Source of the DNA: Nitrospirota bacterium
GTDB taxonomy: Bacteria > Nitrospirota > Thermodesulfovibrionia > Thermodesulfovibrionales > Dissulfurispiraceae
Reading direction: 5' to 3'
Assembly (NCBI GenBank): GCA_016936655.1
Contig: JAFGXL010000015.1
Coordinates: forward strand, 205,417 to 269,416
DNA: 64,000 nt
The position numbers were made by a program, and so were the translations under genes. Of the stretch, positions 59,456 through 64,000 are shown piece by piece (position 1 is the first letter of the stretch; every line of letters begins with the position of its first letter). The notes under the pieces were generated by a model. That model did no database searches, was not told the DNA's origin, and saw nothing but the letters and a program-made list of their open reading frames with translations.

Positions 59456-62257
59456 ATGTACTATACAAAGATAGTGCGTTTTCTCACCGCTTTTGCAGCT
59501 CTGATTCTGATATCCGCTTCATCTGCTGATGCAGGAGCAAAAGAAGAGAAGATCAGGGTGAAGGCTGTTGCTGCTGTTTTTGATCCTTTTGTAAGAAGCA
59601 CAAAAAGCGGACTCTCCGGCTTTGACATAGACCTCTTTGATATCATCTGCAGGACAAATAATCTGGAGTGCGAAATAGAGGTTGTGCAGTTCCGTGAACT
59701 GCTGCCTTTAGTAAGCCAAGGGAAAGCAGATCTTGCTCTGGGGTCAATATATGTGAACAGCGAACGCAAAAAGCTCTTAAACTTCAGCGACTCATATTTC
59801 AGCTCCGGTCTGGTAAAAGTTAAAAGAGTTAGTGAATCTGAGCCTCTCGGCAGGTTTGACAAGGTGGCAGTAGGAGTAAAAAAAGGCGCAACAGGGCAGG
59901 CATATGCTGCAAAACTTAGAAAAAAATACCCTTCGCTCAGCATCGAGATGTTTGACTCTACAGAAGAAAGCTTTCATGCCCTTGCTGACAAAAAAGTGGA
60001 CTTTGTACTGAATGACTTTCTTAACAGCCAAGCTTTGATCAATAAGAACTACCGCGGGGTCTTGACTGTAAAGATAGGTCTGACCGGCCCAGACTTTTTC
60101 GAGAAAAATACAATAGCATTTCCCATCTCAAAGTCGCGGCCTGAACTTCTTAAAATATTTAATGTCTCTCTGGCAGAGATGTCTGCAGGCGGCACTCTCG
60201 ACAGGCTGAAAGAAAAGTGGCTGATGGGAGTAGAGAGCAGAGAAACAGAAAAGATAAAAGTTGCTGCACTTTCCATATTCAGTATTTTTATCATAATGCT
60301 GCTGGTCTCTCAACACATGAGAAGATGCAAAATAAACAAGGCGCTGGCAGAAAATGAGCATAGATACCGCATGCTTTTTGAAGCCAACCCTCTGGCATTG
60401 ATAATATACAGCGTAGACGACTATAAGATAATAGCTGCCAACCAGTCTGCAGCAAAACTCTACTCCTGCACAAGAGATGACCTCAAGGTCCTCACCATAC
60501 TCGACCTCTTTCTGCCTGAAGAGCGAGAACGTCTAGCAAAAAAAATATCCGATCTCAGGAGCGACGGCAATAAAGATGACAGCTACTCAGGGGAATGGAG
60601 AGTGAGCGGAAGAAACAACACCGCTTACATATTTGAGATAGCATCACAGCCAATCCGGTACGACTCTACAAACGCGCGGCTCGCCATGATGATAGATATT
60701 ACAGAAAGAAAAAAAGCAGAAATTGAGATACAGAACAGCGAACTGAGATTCAGGTCAGCAATAGAGAACGCTCCAAATGCTATCTTTATACTATCCAGAG
60801 AAGGCAGAATACTGTTTATAAACAGAATGGCCAGCCAGACTCTTCTGCACAACACAGACACCTCAGGAAAGTTTATTGACATATGTTCATCAGCATTCAA
60901 GATCAACAAAAACTGTACAGATTTTGTCGACAGCCTCATCACATCAGCAAAAACACTTGAAGGAAATATTGAGTTCAATGAAATATCTCTTACACATCCT
61001 GATTATACTGATCATATATGGAATTTTCAGCTAAGCAGTATAGGCAAATGGGGAGATCAAGAAGCTATAATGGTGATAGCCAAAGATATCACTGAACAAA
61101 AGAAATTGCAGCAGGAACAGATCCATTCACAGAGGCTTGAGACTATCGGTAGACTTACCGGAGGAATAGCGCATGACTTCAACAACTACCTCACAGCAAT
61201 TATAGGATACACGCAGCTAGCGCTGGATCAGACTCCCAAAGACTCCGCGCTTAATAAAAATCTCGGCTCTATACTTTCTGCAGCAAACAAATCTGCTGCT
61301 CTAACCAAACAGCTCCTCGCCTTCGGCAGAAAACAGGTGCTCCAAATACAACAGCTGGATATTAATACCATAGTTACCGATCTTTCCAAAATCTTCATGC
61401 CGCTTATAAGCAGCGGGATAGAGCTAAAGCTGGCTCTCTCTCCAGAGCTCTGGAGAATAAACGCAGACCACTCCCAGCTGGAGCAGGTGATAATGAATCT
61501 GGTTATTAATGCGCGCGACTCTATGCCAAGAGGAGGCAGGATAACCATACGCACTGCAAACAGAATGGCTGATAAAGACTTCAGGACAAAATATCCCAGC
61601 CTCGGTCTGGATCAATATGTATGTCTGGATATAAGAGACTCCGGAACCGGCATGACAAATGAAGTTAAATCCAGAGTGTTTGAACCATTCTTTACAACAA
61701 AAGAGTTTGGAAAAGGCACAGGACTAGGGCTGGCCACAGCATACGGCATCATTAAACAAAGCGGCGGAGAAATATTTGTGTTCAGCTCTCCAAACAACGG
61801 AACGCTGTTCAGGATCTTTTTTCCCAAGGCATCCGAAACAGCAGAAATAACTGATGCAGAAAAAGAGCTGGGCAAACTCCCACTGGGAACTGAAGGCGTG
61901 CTTGTAGTAGAAAACCAGCAGGATGTACGGCTCTATTTATTAAACATTCTACAGATTCTGGGTTACCAGACATTCGAGGCAAAAGACGGAGCAGAAGCCC
62001 TCATTATAATGCAGGAACACAGTTCTAATATACAGCTTGTACTTGTTGAGCTGAACCTGCCGAAGATCGACGGAGAAGCTATAGCAGGATATATAGAAAA
62101 CTCATATCCTGAAGTAAAAATTGCGCTGATGTCCGGCTCATCAAAAAGCATATCAAAAGAAAACTCAAGATACAGCTTCATTAAAAAACCCTTTACCGCA
62201 TCTCAACTCGCATCAACAGCAAGAGAACTGCTTGATTCTAAAAAAACCGGCGACTAA
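59456..62257 (+). CDS. Hybrid sensor histidine kinase with periplasmic solute-binding sensor and degenerate receiver
   Basis: 933 residues. Signal/anchor 1-27; SBP_bac_3-type periplasmic domain about 30-255 (GLSGFDIDLFDIICR, GKADLALGSIYVNSERKKLLNFSDSY); membrane helix about 267-288; PAS domains about 303-420 and 430-548; HisKA with GGIAHDFNNYLTAIIGY (H573); HATPase about 672-792 with N box NLVINARDSMP and G boxes DSGTGM and GKGTGLGLATAYG; receiver about 814-930. In the receiver the phosphate-accepting Asp is Glu865 (LVLVELNLPKIDG) and the acidic pair is VEN, so normal phosphotransfer is unlikely. K911-P912 is kept. The ligand may be an amino acid or similar. Overlaps rsmE by 4 bases. Confidence 0.92.
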   Translation: MYYTKIVRFLTAFAALILISASSADAGAKEEKIRVKAVAAVFDPFVRSTKSGLSGFDIDLFDIICRTNNLECEIEVVQFRELLPLVSQGKADLALGSIYVNSERKKLLNFSDSYFSSGLVKVKRVSESEPLGRFDKVAVGVKKGATGQAYAAKLRKKYPSLSIEMFDSTEESFHALADKKVDFVLNDFLNSQALINKNYRGVLTVKIGLTGPDFFEKNTIAFPISKSRPELLKIFNVSLAEMSAGGTLDRLKEKWLMGVESRETEKIKVAALSIFSIFIIMLLVSQHMRRCKINKALAENEHRYRMLFEANPLALIIYSVDDYKIIAANQSAAKLYSCTRDDLKVLTILDLFLPEERERLAKKISDLRSDGNKDDSYSGEWRVSGRNNTAYIFEIASQPIRYDSTNARLAMMIDITERKKAEIEIQNSELRFRSAIENAPNAIFILSREGRILFINRMASQTLLHNTDTSGKFIDICSSAFKINKNCTDFVDSLITSAKTLEGNIEFNEISLTHPDYTDHIWNFQLSSIGKWGDQEAIMVIAKDITEQKKLQQEQIHSQRLETIGRLTGGIAHDFNNYLTAIIGYTQLALDQTPKDSALNKNLGSILSAANKSAALTKQLLAFGRKQVLQIQQLDINTIVTDLSKIFMPLISSGIELKLALSPELWRINADHSQLEQVIMNLVINARDSMPRGGRITIRTANRMADKDFRTKYPSLGLDQYVCLDIRDSGTGMTNEVKSRVFEPFFTTKEFGKGTGLGLATAYGIIKQSGGEIFVFSSPNNGTLFRIFFPKASETAEITDAEKELGKLPLGTEGVLVVENQQDVRLYLLNILQILGYQTFEAKDGAEALIIMQEHSSNIQLVLVELNLPKIDGEAIAGYIENSYPEVKIALMSGSSKSISKENSRYSFIKKPFTASQLASTARELLDSKKTGD

Positions 62258-63000
62258 ACTCCTGCATCTTCAATCATCATGTTTACAGCTGCAACAGCAA
62301 CAATAGCAGCTGTCTCTGCCCTCAGGATTCTTTTCCCTAAGGTAGCTTTTATAAAACCTGCTGATTCAGCAGTTGATACCTCCTGCGTACTGAGCCCGCC
62401 TTCAGGCCCGACAATTACAAATATCTTTTTCATCCTGCTGCTCTCACCTGAAAAGACTCTCTTCACAGCCTCTCTTAATCCTGCTCCGCCCTGCTCCCAA
62501 AAGATTATCCCGCATCTTGCATCCGGATCAGAAAACTTCTTTAGAAATTCATAAAAACCTTCGGGCTCTCTTATCTCGGGGATTACAGCCCTGCCGCACT
62601 GCTCTGATGCCTCTTCAGCGATCTTTCTCCATCTTGCAATTCTGCGCGTCTCTTTAACAACTGAGTGTTCAGTGATAAGCGGAACTATCTCATTTACGCC
62701 AAGTTCAACAGCCTTCTGGATAACCATATCCATCTTCTCGCCCTTGAGCATGCCCTGGCACAGGACAAGATGGCATGGCGCTTCAGCATCAACTGAAAGC
62801 TCTTTCTCGATATTAACTGCAACGCCATTTTTTGAAATTGATGAGATAATCGCAGAATAAGCCCTGCCACTGCCGTCTATCAATTTTATTGAATCCCCGA
62901 TTTTAGACCTGAGCACTGTTATAAGATAGCGTGACTTTTCAGCAGAGAGCAGAATGCCGCTTTTTTTGATAATTTCATCAGGCGGAACAAATATAGTCAT
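62254..63000 (-). CDS. rsmE: 16S rRNA (uracil1498-N3)-methyltransferase RsmE
   Basis: A SPOUT-class enzyme, 248 residues. PUA-like N-terminal part (YLITVLRSKIGDSIKLIDGSGRAYSAII), then LCQGMLKGEKMDMVIQKAVELGVNEIVPLITEHSVV, RWRKIAEEASEQCGRAVIPEI, VIVGPEGGLSTQEV and the knot end LGKRILRAETAAIVAVA. Complete. Convergent with the histidine kinase gene, with their last 4 bases shared. Confidence 0.97.
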   Translation of the reverse strand: MTIFVPPDEIIKKSGILLSAEKSRYLITVLRSKIGDSIKLIDGSGRAYSAIISSISKNGVAVNIEKELSVDAEAPCHLVLCQGMLKGEKMDMVIQKAVELGVNEIVPLITEHSVVKETRRIARWRKIAEEASEQCGRAVIPEIREPEGFYEFLKKFSDPDARCGIIFWEQGGAGLREAVKRVFSGESSRMKKIFVIVGPEGGLSTQEVSTAESAGFIKATLGKRILRAETAAIVAVAAVNMMIEDAGV

Positions 63001-63101
63001 AGCGTCTATTACAAACCATACTCAGGATTGTGTCAAGACTCAGTTGCACAAACAAAGGTTAATTGCACTGCACAATGCCTGCATAGAGGAAGAAAACCAG
63101 C

Positions 63102-64000
63102 TCAGTCTGCCATATATGCCACACGATTTCTGCCGCCCTTTTTTGCTGTGTAAAGCAGCTTGTCAGCAGCCTCTATAAGCTCTTTTTCTGTAATGCCTGC
63201 TACAGGCACAACAGTAGCAAGCCCTACACTTACAGAAACCGTGGGTCTTACTGATGAGTCCTCATTGGGTATCTTAAGATCTGCAACAGCATCCAGAAGT
63301 CTGTTCATCAGCCCTGCTGCATGTTCAGACCGTGTGTCGCCCATTATAATTGCAAACTCCTCTCCTCCGTATCTTGCGGAGAGATCAGCAGGCCTGCGTG
63401 CAAAACTTTTCAAAAGTTCTCCGATTTTTACAAGGCACTCATCTCCGGTCTGGTGTCCGTATCTGTCATTCAGTTTTTTGAAGTGGTCAATATCTATAAT
63501 AGCAAGGCTTAAAGGCTGTTTCAGTCTTAAGCAGCGCTTCCATTCAATCTTCAGAAATTCATCAAAAGTCCTGCGGTTTGGAATGTTTGTGAGCCCGTCA
63601 ATGCGAGCCATATTCGCCACCGCCTCTTCAGCCAGTTTGCGCTCTGTAATATTCTGGTGAGATATCACATAGTAATGCTCGCTGTTTACCCGAAAAGGAG
63701 TTATCCTCATCATAAACCATCTTTTCTCTTCAGGGCTGTTGCATGGGTACTCGAAATAAAATAAGGGCAGCTCGTTTGATATTACCTTCCTTATGCCTTC
63801 TGCAGCTTTTTTGCCTAGCTCTTCTCCCATAGCAGCAGACCTGTCGCAGACATCAATATAATTAATTCCGATCCAGTCATCACTGACAGAGCTGCTATTT
63901 TCGTTGCCAAATTTTATCCAGCCTCTATTCACAAATCTTATTGCACCTGATCTGTCGATCACAACTATATGCTCAGTCACAGAGTCTAGCACCATCTTCA
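63102..64000 (-). CDS. PAS-GGDEF diguanylate cyclase (5' end beyond window)
   Basis: At least 297 residues. A PAS domain (DSVTEHIVVIDRSGAIRFVNRGWIKFG... to RITPFRVNSEHYYVISHQNITERK) is followed by GGDEF: DGLTNIPNRRTFDEFL, IDIDHFKKLNDRYGHQTGDECL, the active site RYGGEEFAII and the end YTAKKGGRNRV. An inhibitory RxxD site (RPAD) lies five residues before GGEEF, so product feedback is expected. It makes cyclic di-GMP. The frame continues to the window edge, so more sensor sequence probably lies upstream of the first Met at 63995. Confidence 0.93.
   Translation of the reverse strand, partial: KMVLDSVTEHIVVIDRSGAIRFVNRGWIKFGNENSSSVSDDWIGINYIDVCDRSAAMGEELGKKAAEGIRKVISNELPLFYFEYPCNSPEEKRWFMMRITPFRVNSEHYYVISHQNITERKLAEEAVANMARIDGLTNIPNRRTFDEFLKIEWKRCLRLKQPLSLAIIDIDHFKKLNDRYGHQTGDECLVKIGELLKSFARRPADLSARYGGEEFAIIMGDTRSEHAAGLMNRLLDAVADLKIPNEDSSVRPTVSVSVGLATVVPVAGITEKELIEAADKLLYTAKKGGRNRVAYMAD

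Overview
The window looks like chromosomal DNA of a Gram-negative, probably anaerobic or microaerophilic bacterium of moderate GC. Signs of a double-membrane cell are Lgt, a fused LapA/LapB protein, periplasmic binding proteins and an outer-membrane porin. A Nitrospirota-like (Thermodesulfovibrionia-type) origin is my best guess. It rests on the combination of a HARP-type protein-only RNase P, endonuclease Q, a PEP-CTERM protein, a ferredoxin:thioredoxin reductase catalytic subunit, a KorD-like ferredoxin and a 23S-rRNA-IVP-type four-helix-bundle gene flanked by short degenerate repeats. No 16S gene is present, so this is inference.

Layout. 1-6.5 kb: lgt (cut by the window edge), a rhomboid protease, groES-groEL behind a perfect CIRCE operator, mltG-ispG and a tRNA/rRNA-type N6-adenine methyltransferase. 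6.5-16.2 kb: two Dpp/Opp-type permeases, glnE, cheW, then on the minus strand a nitrogen cluster amt, class I glutamine amidotransferase, glnB and glnA. A 33-bp perfect inverted repeat lies just behind amt. 16.2-17.6 kb: a small accessory patch with HicAB, an AT-rich gene of unknown function with a possible nuclease motif, and possible insertion-sequence debris.

17.7-25.4 kb is the most interesting region. Two operons converge. One has a DUF4213/DUF364 protein, a NitT/TauT-type ABC importer and an Alginate_exp-type porin. The other has a ModE-like regulator followed by modA, modB and modC. Their promoters carry a nearly identical 24-bp element that resembles a ModE operator and sits at the same place relative to the -35 and -10 boxes. 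This suggests the uncharacterised DUF364/ABC/porin system is co-regulated with molybdate uptake. The mod operon also has a leader with a terminator-like hairpin directly in front of its first start codon.

25.4-40.6 kb: mixed genes (methyltransferase, DUF523/DUF1722 protein, nitroreductase, Pif1-WYL helicase, SDR plus SRPBCC pair, EndoQ, ParA/Soj, tRNA-Ala, ferritin-like protein, aroD, an M16 peptidase pair behind a 2[4Fe-4S] ferredoxin, a TupA-like protein without signal peptide, aqpZ-msrB-msrA, a YeaQ-type protein). 40.7-52.6 kb: a truncated Bro-N/DinD-like gene, recN, another M16 peptidase, pnp-rpsO, gltX, an RluA-type pseudouridine synthase, glutaredoxin plus ferredoxin:thioredoxin reductase, the four-helix-bundle insertion, glnS and tRNA-Leu. 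52.8-64 kb: a FecR/DUF6600 Q-rich protein, a PEP-CTERM protein, a CBM9-like protein, HARP, the LapAB fusion, rlmH, rsfS with no ordinary start codon, a large hybrid histidine kinase with a Glu in place of the receiver Asp, rsmE and a diguanylate cyclase that runs off the end.

PII, adenylyltransferase GlnE, glutamine synthetase with its adenylylation Tyr and Amt together form a nearly complete ammonium assimilation control set; GlnD is not in the window. No CRISPR array, rRNA operon or intact transposase was seen. All product names come from reading translations by eye, without database searches.
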